From Oscillospiraceae bacterium (GTDB lineage Bacteria > Bacillota > Clostridia > Oscillospirales > CAG-382), in assembly GCA_015063785.1 (NCBI GenBank), contig SVTM01000005.1, positions 36,061 through 100,060 on the forward strand: a stretch of DNA of 64,000 nt, in the 5' to 3' direction. This document shows, one piece after another, positions 28,238-38,009 of this stretch (the stretch's first letter is position 1; each line of letters starts with the position of its first letter). The notes beneath the pieces are model-generated. The model worked only from the letters and a program-made list of their open reading frames with translations, did not search any database and had not been told where the DNA came from. Made by a program: the position numbers and the translations under genes.

Positions 28238-29299
28238 TCAATCGTTGTATGACCAGTGATCGTACAGATCCTCGTCGTCGTAATATCTCTCGAACGTTTC
28301 TGCCGTAAAATCTTTTACAAGGGCGTCAAGATCGTTTTCCTTGCCGTATTCAACCGTCATTTCAAAAAGAAAGTCATCGGCAAATCCGCCATAGAAGCTG
28401 ATCTTTCCGTAAACAAAGCCGCCATCAAGGATAACGTCATAGTATTCTCGGCATTTTGCAAGAAAATCTTCCTTTGTGTTCAGCTGGGAATAAAACGCCA
28501 CGTCAAAGACCATTTCGGTGCAAAGGGCATCGGGATCCTTAAGCGCCGCGCCTGTTATCTTGGTGTCGTCGATGTTGATGCGGACAACTCGCGTTTCATC
28601 GGGGAGCTCAAGCTCGAACAACGAAGTGAGAATGTTGCTTCGCGCTGTGAGATATTTGTGCTCGTAAAAGTTGTTGTAGCCGTCGATGATATTTTCGGGA
28701 TCTTTGGCACAGATGTCTGCGCTCATAACTGCATCTTCCGAGAAGGCAACTTTTGTCATATATGCTTTTTCTTCAAAATCGTAATAGGTATATTTGACAT
28801 CGGGTGCAGATTGCCCGTAGCTTTCGTTTATATACGAAAGATTGTTGCTTTGCGCGCTGATCGCCGAAAAAGGATTTCCGAACAGAAAAGCGTAAAGAAC
28901 GATCGCTGCAACAAAAAGGATTACCGAAAGAATACATGTTACGGCTCTTTTTGATTTGTCAACAACAAAAGTAACCACAAGGCGTTTGATGAATATTCCG
29001 ACGAACGCAAAGGCGACGGAGATGAGCGCCATAAGAAACGCCACTTTTTCAGAGCCTGCCTCGATGAGAGTGAAAAACAATACGAAGGCAAAAACGAGTG
29101 CGCAGGTCAGCCTTTTTTTGTTATAAAACAGAGTTGCTGCGGCAGGCAGGATAAAAACAAAGGGGATTGTGCGCAATATTCCGCTCGATTCGAGCATGCT
29201 TGCCGTTGCTCCTATCATAAGCAATGTGTATACCGCAAGAAACAGCAAGTTTTTGACGATTAAAGCTTTGTTTGTTTTTACGTTTGCGTTTTCGTTCAT
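28238..29299 (-). CDS. Membrane protein of unknown function
   Basis: A 353-residue protein not recognised as a known family. About six hydrophobic segments fill residues 15-165, followed by a charged, soluble C-terminal half rich in Asp, Glu and Tyr, which probably faces one side of the membrane. I start it at ATG 29299, preceded by GAAAGG. A longer frame to 29386 would run into the YgiQ-family gene. It lies 13 bases upstream of the ComEC-like gene and 19 bases downstream of the YgiQ gene, so it may be co-transcribed with both. Confidence 0.7.
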   Translation of the reverse strand: MNENANVKTNKALIVKNLLFLAVYTLLMIGATASMLESSGILRTIPFVFILPAAATLFYNKKRLTCALVFAFVLFFTLIEAGSEKVAFLMALISVAFAFVGIFIKRLVVTFVVDKSKRAVTCILSVILFVAAIVLYAFLFGNPFSAISAQSNNLSYINESYGQSAPDVKYTYYDFEEKAYMTKVAFSEDAVMSADICAKDPENIIDGYNNFYEHKYLTARSNILTSLFELELPDETRVVRINIDDTKITGAALKDPDALCTEMVFDVAFYSQLNTKEDFLAKCREYYDVILDGGFVYGKISFYGGFADDFLFEMTVEYGKENDLDALVKDFTAETFERYYDDEDLYDHWSYND

Positions 29300-29318
29300 A
29301 AGCTTTTGCCTTTCGTTT

Positions 29319-31331
29319 TTATTTTTTCTTTTTGCCGACGGTTCTACCCGTCGGTTTTTTCGTACCTTTTCCATAAATCTTTCCACTTCCGCTCATTTCG
29401 GGAGTGACTTTTCCGGTTTTGTGTCGGTTTTGGGAGCGGTCATTCTTTCGTGGAGTGCTCTTTGTGTTGCGGACGGATTTTTTTGCGGATACACCTTTGT
29501 TTTCGGGAGGTCTTTTGCCAAGCAGAGGGAGATATGCGTCGTATCTTCCCGAGAGTTTAATTGCCTTTTCCACAAGGGGGCGGTTTTCGGGTTTGTTGTA
29601 TTGCAAAAGCGCACGTTGAAGTTGTTTTTCTTCGTAGCTTTTGGGAATGTAGACCTCTTTTCCGCTAAAAGGATCGTAGCCCGAATAGTACATGGTGGTG
29701 GATGCCGTGCCGGGGGTGGGATAAAAATCCTGCACCTGCTCGGGGCGGATATTGCCTTTTTTAAGATAAAGAGCAAGATCTATGGCATCCGACAGTGTGC
29801 TTCCCGGGTGGGAGGACATGAGATAGGGCACGAGATACTGCTCGAGTCCGCATTTTTTTGAAATATCAAAATATTTCTGACAAAAAGCGTTGTAGATCTC
29901 CACGTTCGGCTTTCCCATGTGGGCAAGAACGCGGGGAGAAATATGCTCGGGCGCAACTTTCAGCTGACCGCTGACGTGGTTTTTAACAAGCTCGCGCAAA
30001 AACTCGTCGCTCTTGTCGGCCATGGCATAGTCAAAACGCACGCCCGAGCGGACAAAGACCTTCTTTACCTTTGGAAGTGCGCGGACTTTTTTGAGAATGT
30101 CGATATATTCTGTGTGGTCGGCAATAAGGTTTTTGCACGGGGTGGGAGAAAGACATCTGCGGTTGTTGCAGACAGCTTTTTTGCCCTCGCGCACAAGCTT
30201 GCAGGGGCCATGGCGGAAATTTGCCGTGGGGCCGCCCACGTCGTGGATGTATCCCTTGAAGCGCGGAAGTGTGGTAAGAAGCTTTGCCTCCTCCACCACA
30301 GATTCGCACGAGCGCGAGATGACGTTTCGTCCTTGGTTGTAGGCGATGGCGCAGAATGCGCAGGCGCCAAAACAGCCGCGGTTGTGGGTGATCGAAAATT
30401 CCACCTCGTCAATGGCGGATATGCCGCCTGCGGCATCGTATTTGGGATGCCACGTTCTTGTAAAAGGCAGGGCGTACACTTCGTCCAGCTCTTTTGTCGA
30501 AAGGGGTTCGGGGGGAGGATTTTGTATCAGCTTTACTCCACCGTCATAGTATTCAACTATCGCCTTGCCCCCGACAAAATCCTGGTTTTCATACTGGATC
30601 TTAAAGGCGTTGGCATAGGCTTTTTTGTCGGTCTTCAGGGTCTCGTAATCGTAGGTTTCGATGTAATCGTATTTGGGGGTGTAATCGTCCTTGACACAGA
30701 CGACAGTGCCGCGGATATCGCGCAGTTTTTTGACGGGAACGCCCTTTTCAAGATATTTTGCGATCTCGGGGATCGAACGCTCGCCCATGCCGTAGCTTAT
30801 CATGTCGGCGCGCGAATCGATGAGAATGCTTCTTCTTACCTTGTCGTCCCAATAGTCATAATGGGCAAAACGGCGCAGCGATGCTTCGAGTCCGCCGATG
30901 ATTATCGGCACGTCGCCGTATGCTTCGCGGATGCGATTGCAATAGACAATGACGGCTCTGTCGGGACGAAGGCCCGCCTTTTTCCCGGGGGAATAATAAT
31001 CGTCCGAGCGGCGTTTTTTTGCCGCGGTGTAGTTTGCCACCATCGAGTCGACGTTGCCCGAGCTTACGAGAAAGCCGAGTCGGGGTCTGCCGAAAACGCA
31101 TACGCCCTTTCCCGAGCCGTCGCGGTAGCTGGTTTTGTACTCGGGTTGTGCGATTATTCCGACGGAAAAGCCGTGCGATTCAAGAAGTCTTGATATCAAA
31201 GCACAACCAAAGCTTGGATGGTCAACGTATGCATCGCCCGTGATGTATACAAAATCGGGGGCAGATATTCCCTCGGGCAGTTCTTCGGGCGACATGGGCA
31301 GAGGTTTTTGCGCAAGTCGTGTGTAGATCAT
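29319..31331 (-). CDS. YgiQ-family radical SAM protein
   Basis: A 670-residue radical SAM protein. The cluster motif CFGACAFCAI (CxxxCxxC) lies at about residues 320-330. The N-terminal FVYITGDAYVDHPSFG and the C-terminal DFYPTPGTASTTMYYSG are hallmarks of the YgiQ family, whose reaction is unknown. The last 60 residues are basic and low in complexity. The start is ATG 31331, overlapping the upstream gene's stop by 4 bases, which signals coupling. The longer frame to 31370 lies inside that gene. Confidence 0.92.
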   Translation of the reverse strand: MIYTRLAQKPLPMSPEELPEGISAPDFVYITGDAYVDHPSFGCALISRLLESHGFSVGIIAQPEYKTSYRDGSGKGVCVFGRPRLGFLVSSGNVDSMVANYTAAKKRRSDDYYSPGKKAGLRPDRAVIVYCNRIREAYGDVPIIIGGLEASLRRFAHYDYWDDKVRRSILIDSRADMISYGMGERSIPEIAKYLEKGVPVKKLRDIRGTVVCVKDDYTPKYDYIETYDYETLKTDKKAYANAFKIQYENQDFVGGKAIVEYYDGGVKLIQNPPPEPLSTKELDEVYALPFTRTWHPKYDAAGGISAIDEVEFSITHNRGCFGACAFCAIAYNQGRNVISRSCESVVEEAKLLTTLPRFKGYIHDVGGPTANFRHGPCKLVREGKKAVCNNRRCLSPTPCKNLIADHTEYIDILKKVRALPKVKKVFVRSGVRFDYAMADKSDEFLRELVKNHVSGQLKVAPEHISPRVLAHMGKPNVEIYNAFCQKYFDISKKCGLEQYLVPYLMSSHPGSTLSDAIDLALYLKKGNIRPEQVQDFYPTPGTASTTMYYSGYDPFSGKEVYIPKSYEEKQLQRALLQYNKPENRPLVEKAIKLSGRYDAYLPLLGKRPPENKGVSAKKSVRNTKSTPRKNDRSQNRHKTGKVTPEMSGSGKIYGKGTKKPTGRTVGKKKK

Positions 31332-31957
31332 TTTAAAATTATCCTTGTACGTGTGGATTGCCAGCCGCATTCGGGACAGATGCCTTCCTGCGCCATGGCT
31401 TTGATAACGTATTCGGGGTTCAGATATCCTGCGGAGGATGCATCAACGCGCAAAACAAGCTCGGTGTTACCCGTGATCTCCGCTACGTGATATGAGAATA
31501 TTTGCGGTTTTATATTAAGGTTTTTTTCACCGCTTTTGGTCTTTTTGGTCACGGTGATGTCGTCTTTGGAAAGGAATTTTTTGATATCATCGCAGATGCC
31601 AACGTGATCGGGCAGGGTGTAAAGATATTCGGCGCTTTCCACGTTTTTAAATTTCCCGCCTGCCTCCGAAACGCTTTTTATTGTAATGTGAGGGGGCATG
31701 ACGGCGCGAATCTTTTCTTCAAATTTGTCCTTGTCCATATCCACCTTCAACCCAACGTCGCACATTTCGTTTTCACCCGCCATGCCGACAGAAAGAGGAA
31801 GGGCAAAAACAAGCTTGGGATGGGGATTGAAGCCTTCGGAATAGCGAAGAGGAAGAGAAGCGCGATTGAAAGCGCGAACAAAGGTGTGGGCAAGGTCAAG
31901 ATGCGAGATAAAAACAAGAGGGCCTGTTTTTGAAAAGGTTATTCTGAAATCTGTCAT
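31328..31957 (-). CDS. Radical SAM-associated protein (DUF2344, TIGR03936 type)
   Basis: A 209-residue protein of the DUF2344 family. The N-terminus carries the typical ITFSKTGPLVFISHLDL, then LPLRYSEGFNPHPKL, and the GMAGENEMCDV segment. In many Gram-positive bacteria it is fused to or encoded next to the TIGR03960 radical SAM protein, as here, with 4-base overlaps on both sides. The joint function is unknown. Those genes often precede rng and rplU, but here YgiQ follows instead. Confidence 0.92.
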   Translation of the reverse strand: MTDFRITFSKTGPLVFISHLDLAHTFVRAFNRASLPLRYSEGFNPHPKLVFALPLSVGMAGENEMCDVGLKVDMDKDKFEEKIRAVMPPHITIKSVSEAGGKFKNVESAEYLYTLPDHVGICDDIKKFLSKDDITVTKKTKSGEKNLNIKPQIFSYHVAEITGNTELVLRVDASSAGYLNPEYVIKAMAQEGICPECGWQSTRTRIILK

Positions 31958-33867
31958 ACCTTTGCTTCCTCGCTTTCTTTGTTTTTACACTGCATTTCCT
32001 TGCAATAGGGTACGCCGTATTTGGAAATTCCGCATCCCGAGCATTTTGTTCCGCAATCGGGGGTGGTCTTTGTTTCATAAGCTTTTTCGTATTCGCGCAT
32101 CAGGTATTTTTCCGAAACTCCGCAGTCGATGACCGACCAGGGAAGAACGTCGGAAAATTCAAATTTGCGGTTGGCATAAAATTCGGGAGAAATTCCGGTT
32201 TCTTCAAAAGCACTCATCCAGTTGTCGAAATCGAAAAACTCGTCCCAACCGTCAAATATGGCACCCGTTCTGTAGGCTTTTTCGATAACTTTCGAAAGCC
32301 TTCTGTCGCCTCGTGCAAAAACGGCCTCGAGAAAGCTGACCTTTGATTCGTGCCAGCTGTAACGTATTCTGCGGCTGGTGATATTTTGACCAAGAAGCTT
32401 TTGCTTGCGAACAAGCTCTTCTCTTGTGTCCTGGGCGCACCACTGGAAAGGCGTGTCACACTTTGGCACAAAGCAGGATACCGAAATGTTGACCTCGCAG
32501 GATCTGCCCTTTGGTCTGTTGGGATTTTTGTAGTATTCGTCAACTATCTTCTGGGCAAGACGGGGAATTCCGACGATATCCTCGTCGGTCTCGCCGGGAA
32601 GTCCCAGCATAAAATAAAGCTTTACCGAGGTTCTGCCGTTTTTGAAAGCAGAAGCGCAGGTCGAAAGGATCTCTTCTTCTGTGAGATTTTTGTTGATTAT
32701 GTCGCGCATTCTCTGGGTGCCTGCCTCGGGGGCAAAAGTGAGTCCCGATTTGCGAAGCTCTTCGATCTTTTTCATTATCTCGCTTTCAAACGAGTCTATG
32801 CGCATGGAGGGCAGCGAAAGACCAACCTTGCATTCATCGGTCCATTCCTTAAGGCAATCGACAAGCGACAAAAGCTGGGGATAGTCGCTGATGCTGAGGG
32901 ATGTCAGCGAAAGCTCCTCGTATCCTGTCGAAAGATATTGATCGCGAGCCTGCTTTGCAAGGGTTTCGTGCTCCTTCCATCTGAAAGGACGATAGATCAT
33001 GCCTGCCTGACAAAAACGGCAGCCTCGGGGACATCCACGCGCCACCTCGAGCATGATTCTGTCGTGTACGGTTTCAATATAGGGCAGGGGCGATTTTTCG
33101 GGGAAATAGGATTTGTCAAAATCCGAAATTATGCGGCGCATAACTTTTTCGGGTACGTCGGAGGAAACGGGAGTGATGGCAGAAATTTTTCCGTTTTCGC
33201 CATCATAGCTTACTTCATAAAGCGAGGGAACGTAAAATCCCGAAAGGGTGGTTGCCACCTTTTTAAGAAATTCTTTCTTTGAATAAGCGATGCCTTTTTC
33301 CGAACATTCTTGTTTGTACGAAATATAAAGCTTTGTAAATTCCACGAGGGCTTCTTCTCCCTCGCCGATGCTGAAAAGATCAAAAAAGTCTGCCACAGGC
33401 TCGGGATTGTACGAGCAGGGGCCACCGCCGATGATTATTGGCATATCGTCGGTTCTGTCATTGGCGTATATGGGAAGCCCTGCAAGCTCAAGGGTGTAAA
33501 GCACGTTGGTATAGCACATTTCGTACTGAAGGGTAAAGCCGATGATGTCAAAATCTGCAAGGGCATCGCCGCTTTCGTGGGCATAAAGCGGAATTTTTTC
33601 GGCAAGCAGAATGTCTCCGAAATCCTTCCATGGGGTATATGTGCGCTCGCACCAGATATCGTCGCAACTGTTCAGCGCGCCATAAAGGATTTTTACACCG
33701 AGATTTGACATTCCGATCTCGTAGGCATCGGGAAAACAGAAGGCAAAGCGAGCCTTGATCTTGGATTTGTCTTTTATCGTTTCGTTAAGCTCGCCGCCGG
33801 TGTATCTGCCGGGTTTTTGAACGGTTTTCAGAAATTTTTCGGCAAGCTGTTTTGGTGTTGGGGTCAT
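31954..33867 (-). CDS. TIGR03960-type radical SAM protein with a B12-binding-like domain
   Basis: A 637-residue protein. The N-terminal third resembles a B12-binding-like fold (RFAFCFPDAYEIGMSNLG; IIGGGPCSYNPEP), the radical SAM motif CPRGCRFCQAG lies at about residues 280-290, and the C-terminus ends in a Cys-rich tail (CGTKCSGCGISKYG). It is a standard partner of the DUF2344 protein that follows it. The pair's substrate is not established. The start is ATG 33867 with AGAGAGG upstream. Confidence 0.92.
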   Translation of the reverse strand: MTPTPKQLAEKFLKTVQKPGRYTGGELNETIKDKSKIKARFAFCFPDAYEIGMSNLGVKILYGALNSCDDIWCERTYTPWKDFGDILLAEKIPLYAHESGDALADFDIIGFTLQYEMCYTNVLYTLELAGLPIYANDRTDDMPIIIGGGPCSYNPEPVADFFDLFSIGEGEEALVEFTKLYISYKQECSEKGIAYSKKEFLKKVATTLSGFYVPSLYEVSYDGENGKISAITPVSSDVPEKVMRRIISDFDKSYFPEKSPLPYIETVHDRIMLEVARGCPRGCRFCQAGMIYRPFRWKEHETLAKQARDQYLSTGYEELSLTSLSISDYPQLLSLVDCLKEWTDECKVGLSLPSMRIDSFESEIMKKIEELRKSGLTFAPEAGTQRMRDIINKNLTEEEILSTCASAFKNGRTSVKLYFMLGLPGETDEDIVGIPRLAQKIVDEYYKNPNRPKGRSCEVNISVSCFVPKCDTPFQWCAQDTREELVRKQKLLGQNITSRRIRYSWHESKVSFLEAVFARGDRRLSKVIEKAYRTGAIFDGWDEFFDFDNWMSAFEETGISPEFYANRKFEFSDVLPWSVIDCGVSEKYLMREYEKAYETKTTPDCGTKCSGCGISKYGVPYCKEMQCKNKESEEAKV

Positions 33868-33897
33868 ATGTATTTTACCTCTCTTGTCAGATGCTTG

Positions 33898-34452
33898 TTA
33901 TTTGTCGTACTTTTCGACGGCGATGATAAAGGGCGCGTCGGGAGAGTTGATGAGTCGGAACTGGGTTACGCAGTAGTATTTTTTGTCAAGCTTCGAAAGC
34001 TCGCTTGTCAGCATTTCTCCCTCAAGCCGACCTTCTTCGTGGCCGGGATAGATAGAAATTACGAGCACGCCGCCTTTTTTCAGAAGCTCGATGGCTCCGG
34101 TTACGGCAGGAAGAGTGCTTTCACGCATGGTGTGCAACGATTTGTTGCCGCTGCCCGGCAGATATCCGAGATTGAACATTCCGCCATCGATGGGCTCTTT
34201 TATGTATTCCTTGCAGTTGGCGTGGCTGGAATGAATGAGCACGGCGTTTGAAAGCCCAGCATCGTCAAGCCTTTTACGAGTGTTGACAAGGGCGCTTTCC
34301 TGGATATCAAAGGCATATACCTTGCCGTCAGGCACTTTTTTGCAAAGATATTCGGTGTCGTGTCCGTTGCCCATGGTGAAATCACAAAGCACCGAGTCGG
34401 GGCGGATTATGGGTTCTATAAAAGCCTTGGCGGCATCAAGCAGTTCAAACAT
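33898..34452 (-). CDS. mnmM: SAM-dependent methyltransferase, MnmM/YtqB family
   Basis: A 184-residue class I methyltransferase of the YtqB (rRNA_methylase, PF06962) family. Motif I reads CDFTMGNGHDTEYL, with YAFDIQE as motif II and FNLGYLPG as motif IV. YtqB of Bacillus was shown to methylate nm5s2U34 in tRNA to mnm5s2U34 and renamed MnmM. The start is ATG 34452 after a GAGGT site. The longer frame to 34497 has no ribosome site. A promoter stands at 34500-34528. Confidence 0.85.
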   Translation of the reverse strand: MFELLDAAKAFIEPIIRPDSVLCDFTMGNGHDTEYLCKKVPDGKVYAFDIQESALVNTRKRLDDAGLSNAVLIHSSHANCKEYIKEPIDGGMFNLGYLPGSGNKSLHTMRESTLPAVTGAIELLKKGGVLVISIYPGHEEGRLEGEMLTSELSKLDKKYYCVTQFRLINSPDAPFIIAVEKYDK

Positions 34453-34499
34453 AAAAAATACCTCGGGATATGTTTTTGGAAGAAAACTTCTATCCATCT

Positions 34500-34528
34500 A
34501 TTATAGCAGAAAAAGCGCGGGATTGGAA
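34500..34528 (-). promoter_or_regulatory. Promoter of the mnmM operon
   Basis: Minus strand: TTCCAA (34523-34528), a 17-base spacer and a perfect TATAAT (34500-34505). Confidence 0.6.
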
Positions 34529-34562
34529 GAGTTTTTGGCAAAATATAAGGAAGAAAAAAGAG

Positions 34563-35462
34563 TTACGAATAGATCTTTGCCGTTTCGTGGTAGACTTTCA
34601 GAAAATCGCGAAGTATTTCGACCTTTGAAAAATCGCGGTTGTAAACGATGTTCATTTCGCGCAGCATGCTGAGGTTTTCGATTGGAAGAACAGCGATCTT
34701 GCCCTTTTTCAGCTCGTCCATGCAGGCACTTTTGGGAAGGATGGATATGCCCAGATCTTTTCGGATAAGGTCCTTGATGGTGGCAATATTGTCGACCTCA
34801 AGCGAAATGTTGAAATTGTCGATCGATTCGCCGATGCTCGTAAGGGTGGCTTCAAAGAGCATTCGCGTGCCTGACGAGGGCAGGCGCAAGATCATCTTTT
34901 CCTGTTTCAGCGCCGAAAGGGTTACCATGGATTGGCGCGACAGCTTGTTGTTGTTGGAAAGAACACACACAAGATAGTCGGTGTCGAGCATCAGACAGTT
35001 GAAAGAAGAGCTTGTGGGTCTGCCCTCGACGATGGCAAGATCTATCTCGTAATTTTCGAGCATATCATAAAGATTTTTGATTGTATCAGTAATAATAGTT
35101 ATACTTAAATTGCGGTTTTTGCTGCCGTATTTTGCCAAAGCCTCGGTGATCAGGTTGCTCTCTGCCGTGTGGGTTATGCCGATGCGGATACGGGTCATAA
35201 CCTTTTCGTTGTCCGAAAGCTCTGTCTTCATTTTTGTATAAAGCGCCGCAAGACGGCGTGCATAGCGTATAACAGTTTCTCCCTCGGGAGTGGGCTTGAA
35301 CTCGCCTTTTCCGCGTATAAACAGCTTTACCGCAAGCTCCTCTTCGAGCATGCTGATGTGATGGCTGACGGCAGGCTGGGTGAGCGCGAGCTTTTGTGCT
35401 GCTTTGGTAAAATTTTTCTCTTCCGCCACCGTCAAGAGTGTTAAAAGTTTAACATCCAGCAT
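34563..35462 (-). CDS. LysR-family regulator
   Basis: A 299-residue regulator. The N-terminal helix-turn-helix (KNFTKAAQKLALTQPAVSHHI) is textbook LysR, followed by the linker helix and the periplasmic-binding-protein-like effector domain. I prefer ATG 35462, 10 bases from a GGAG. ATG 35477 is also possible. It is divergent from the antiporter gene at 35592, so it probably controls that gene in response to an unknown effector. Confidence 0.93.
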   Translation of the reverse strand: MLDVKLLTLLTVAEEKNFTKAAQKLALTQPAVSHHISMLEEELAVKLFIRGKGEFKPTPEGETVIRYARRLAALYTKMKTELSDNEKVMTRIRIGITHTAESNLITEALAKYGSKNRNLSITIITDTIKNLYDMLENYEIDLAIVEGRPTSSSFNCLMLDTDYLVCVLSNNNKLSRQSMVTLSALKQEKMILRLPSSGTRMLFEATLTSIGESIDNFNISLEVDNIATIKDLIRKDLGISILPKSACMDELKKGKIAVLPIENLSMLREMNIVYNRDFSKVEILRDFLKVYHETAKIYS

Positions 35463-35511
35463 TCTTGTCAACTCCATTAAAATAATTTATAGATATCAAA
35501 ATAAATATTAC

Positions 35512-35539
35512 TTGACTTTATGTAATAATAGTGTATCAT
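35512..35539 (+). promoter_or_regulatory. Promoter of the antiporter-mgtC operon
   Basis: TTGACT (35512-35517), a 16-base spacer and TATCAT (35534-35539). The AT-rich interval 35463-35511 towards the LysR gene is the natural place for LysR operator half-sites, but no clear palindrome is visible. Confidence 0.65.
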
Positions 35540-35591
35540 AATGTGTATATCTTTTCAAGAGGAAAAAGAAAATTTTTTGAAAGGTACCAAA

Positions 35592-37034
35592 ATGCTCAAT
35601 AATATTTATGAAAAAATAGATCCGGGAGCCGTGACGATCATTGCGATTTCGCTGATGCTGTTCGTCGGTTTCCTGATGACTCGCATCACAAAACGGCTGA
35701 AATTGCCCAATGTTACCGCCTACATCCTGACGGGCATACTCATTGGCCCGTTTTGTCTTGACCTTATTCCCGAACACGTGATATCGGGCACAGATTTTTT
35801 GTCTGACATTGCCCTTGCCTTCATTGCTTTCAGCACCGGCGAGTTTTTCAGGTTGTCGGCACTTAAAAAGAACGGTGCAAAGGTGATTGTAATTACCCTT
35901 GCCGAAGCGCTTTTTGCTTCTCTTCTTATATTTGTGCTGACATTCTTTATTCTTCGCCTTGAGCTTGCCTTTTCGATTGTTCTTTCGGCGCTGGCGGCGG
36001 CAACAGCTCCGGCATCTACCATGATGACTCTTCGCCAGACGGGAGCAAAAGGGGATTTTGTTGACACCCTTTTGCAGGTGGTCGCTCTTGACAACATTGT
36101 TGCTATTGTAGCATACAGCATTTCTATATCGGTGGCGGTGGCTCTTTCGTCGGGAAGTAACGTCAGCGCGTCAAATGTGCTGGTACCGATCGCCACAAAC
36201 ATCGGTGTTCTTCTTCTCGGCTGTGTGTTCGGATATATAATGAAGCTTCTCATCCACCGTCGCTCAAACGACAACCGACTTATCATAACTGTGGCGCTTC
36301 TTTTCACCTTCTGTGGCATTTGTGCCATGCTTGGTATTTCACCTTTGCTTGGCTGTATGTCGATGGGAACGGTATATATCAACGTTGCGCAGGACGACAA
36401 GCTTTTTAAGCAGATAAACTATTTTTCGCCCCCGATACTTCTTTTGTTCTTTGTCCGCTCGGGATTAAGCTTTGATCTCGGTGCTCTTGTGGGCACGACT
36501 GGTGCCATCGGTGCGGTTTCGTTGCTGGTGGTTGGCATAACCTATTTCGTCGTGCGTATCATAGCAAAATATGCCGGTGCGTTTATCGGATGTGCCGTTG
36601 TGAAAAAATCAACGAAGATCCGCAATTTTCTCGGTCTTGCCCTTATTCCCCAGGCCGGCGTTGCTATTGGCCTTGCGGTATTGGGAGCGCGAGAGCTTGG
36701 CGGCGAGATGGGATCTGCTCTGGAAACGATAATTCTTGCCGCAAGCGTGCTATACGAGCTGGTGGGTCCTGTGTGTGCAAAGCTTTCGCTTTATCTTTCG
36801 GGTTCGTATTCCACAAAGCTTGAGGAGATTGTGCAGGTGGAGGAAAAGACCGATGAGGGTGAGCAGAAATCGTCCCTCGAAATACTTATAGAGCGTATAC
36901 AGAAGATTCAGCAGGAGCTTCCCAAAAACACCGTTTCCGAGGAGGAGCAGGCTTTCACCAGCGCCGCCGAGGAGCATTTTAACAGTCAGTTCGGCACCCG
37001 CAGATCGTATCCTCGAAACAGACGTAATTTTTAA
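35592..37034 (+). CDS. CPA2-family cation:proton antiporter
   Basis: A 480-residue membrane protein with about 12-13 helices in its first 395 residues and an acidic cytoplasmic tail. The YILTGILIGPF, ALAFIAFSTGEFF and AATAPASTMMTLR segments match the Na+/H+ or K+/H+ antiporter core, and VALDNIVAI carries the Asp of the transport site. The start is ATG 35592 after GAAAGG. The track-length frame from 35541 begins at the promoter's -10 and cannot be the true start. It sits in an operon with an MgtC-like gene 12 bases downstream and divergent from LysR. Confidence 0.9.
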   Translation: MLNNIYEKIDPGAVTIIAISLMLFVGFLMTRITKRLKLPNVTAYILTGILIGPFCLDLIPEHVISGTDFLSDIALAFIAFSTGEFFRLSALKKNGAKVIVITLAEALFASLLIFVLTFFILRLELAFSIVLSALAAATAPASTMMTLRQTGAKGDFVDTLLQVVALDNIVAIVAYSISISVAVALSSGSNVSASNVLVPIATNIGVLLLGCVFGYIMKLLIHRRSNDNRLIITVALLFTFCGICAMLGISPLLGCMSMGTVYINVAQDDKLFKQINYFSPPILLLFFVRSGLSFDLGALVGTTGAIGAVSLLVVGITYFVVRIIAKYAGAFIGCAVVKKSTKIRNFLGLALIPQAGVAIGLAVLGARELGGEMGSALETIILAASVLYELVGPVCAKLSLYLSGSYSTKLEEIVQVEEKTDEGEQKSSLEILIERIQKIQQELPKNTVSEEEQAFTSAAEEHFNSQFGTRRSYPRNRRNF

Positions 37035-37046
37035 GGAGGAAGCAAG

Positions 37047-37811
37047 ATGGAATTTATCATCCCCGAAGTTTTGACAGAAACGTCAAAGTATATCATCGAC
37101 CCGGTGGCTCGCTTTCTTGGCGAATGGTCCACAGAGATCAACGCCGCCACAATCTTTCTGCGCATAATCCTTTCGGTGCTTCTTGCAGCAATAATCGGTT
37201 GCGAGCGCTCGAGCAAGCGTCACTCGGCGGGTTTGCGCACTTTCATCCTTGTTTCGCTGGCGTCAACTGTTGCCATGATGCTTGATATTTTTCTTGCCGA
37301 CGTTGCAGGTATCAAATTCTATATGACGTCCGCCGCATCTGTTATTGCCACTGCAATAATCAGCGTCAATTCGATGGTTTTCAGCTCGCGAAATCAGATA
37401 AAGGGGCTTACCACCTCGGTGGGGCTTTGGACATGCGGCATCATCGGTCTTACCTGCGGCGCAGGATATTACACGGTCACCCTTGCCGCTTTTTGCGCTC
37501 TGCTTTTGTGCCTTTCGATCTTTCCCGTATTTGAAAGATATCTCAAAAACAGATCAAACCATTTCGAAATACACCTTGAGCTTACCACCAGCGTGAAGCT
37601 GCAGGATTTTGTAACCACCATAAGAAGGCTTGGACTTAAGATCGACGATATTGAATTGAACCCTGCCTATGCAAATTCGGGTCTCAGCGTTTATTCGGTT
37701 TCGATCTCGATAAGCTCGGCGGAGCTTAAAAAGTACAAGACCCACCACGAGATAATCGAGGCTCTCAAAACCCTTGATTACGTTTATCACATCGAAGAAA
37801 TGCATGGTTGA
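37047..37811 (+). CDS. MgtC/SapB-family membrane protein
   Basis: A 254-residue protein. The membrane domain (about residues 30-165) has the conserved IIGCERSSKRHSAGLRTF and ITVNSM-like IISVNSMVF stretches of the MgtC family. The C-terminal 80 residues form a soluble ACT-like domain. MgtC proteins influence magnesium stress and ATP synthase activity in pathogens; the role in Clostridia is unknown. The ribosome site is AAGGAGG. Co-transcription with the antiporter suggests a shared ion-homeostasis role. Confidence 0.9.
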   Translation: MEFIIPEVLTETSKYIIDPVARFLGEWSTEINAATIFLRIILSVLLAAIIGCERSSKRHSAGLRTFILVSLASTVAMMLDIFLADVAGIKFYMTSAASVIATAIISVNSMVFSSRNQIKGLTTSVGLWTCGIIGLTCGAGYYTVTLAAFCALLLCLSIFPVFERYLKNRSNHFEIHLELTTSVKLQDFVTTIRRLGLKIDDIELNPAYANSGLSVYSVSISISSAELKKYKTHHEIIEALKTLDYVYHIEEMHG

Positions 37812-37816
37812 AAGGT

Positions 37817-37850
37817 AGCCCCCGACGAAGGTTCGTCGGGGGCTGTTTTG
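37817..37850 (+). terminator. Strong terminator after mgtC
   Basis: AGCCCCCGACGAA (37817-37829) pairs with TTCGTCGGGGGCT (37832-37844), followed by GTTTTG. From here to the gdhA promoter (37851-38026) I see no gene, only AT-rich DNA. Confidence 0.92.
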
Positions 37851-38009
37851 ACGTGACGTGAATGAAAAATGCCGCCATTGACCATTTTTTGCCCAAAACG
37901 GGGGTGAAAGAGGCGGTTTTTGTGTCGATTTTTGAATATTTTAAAATTGAAAAATTCAAAAAGTTGTGAAAAATATAGCAAAAAGGTGCCTGTTTACAAC
38001 TTTTTTTGA

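Noticed and set aside
29919..31193. 424-codon open frame opposite the YgiQ gene
   Set aside because: The minus-strand gene has complete radical SAM motifs and coupled neighbours; the + frame has none.
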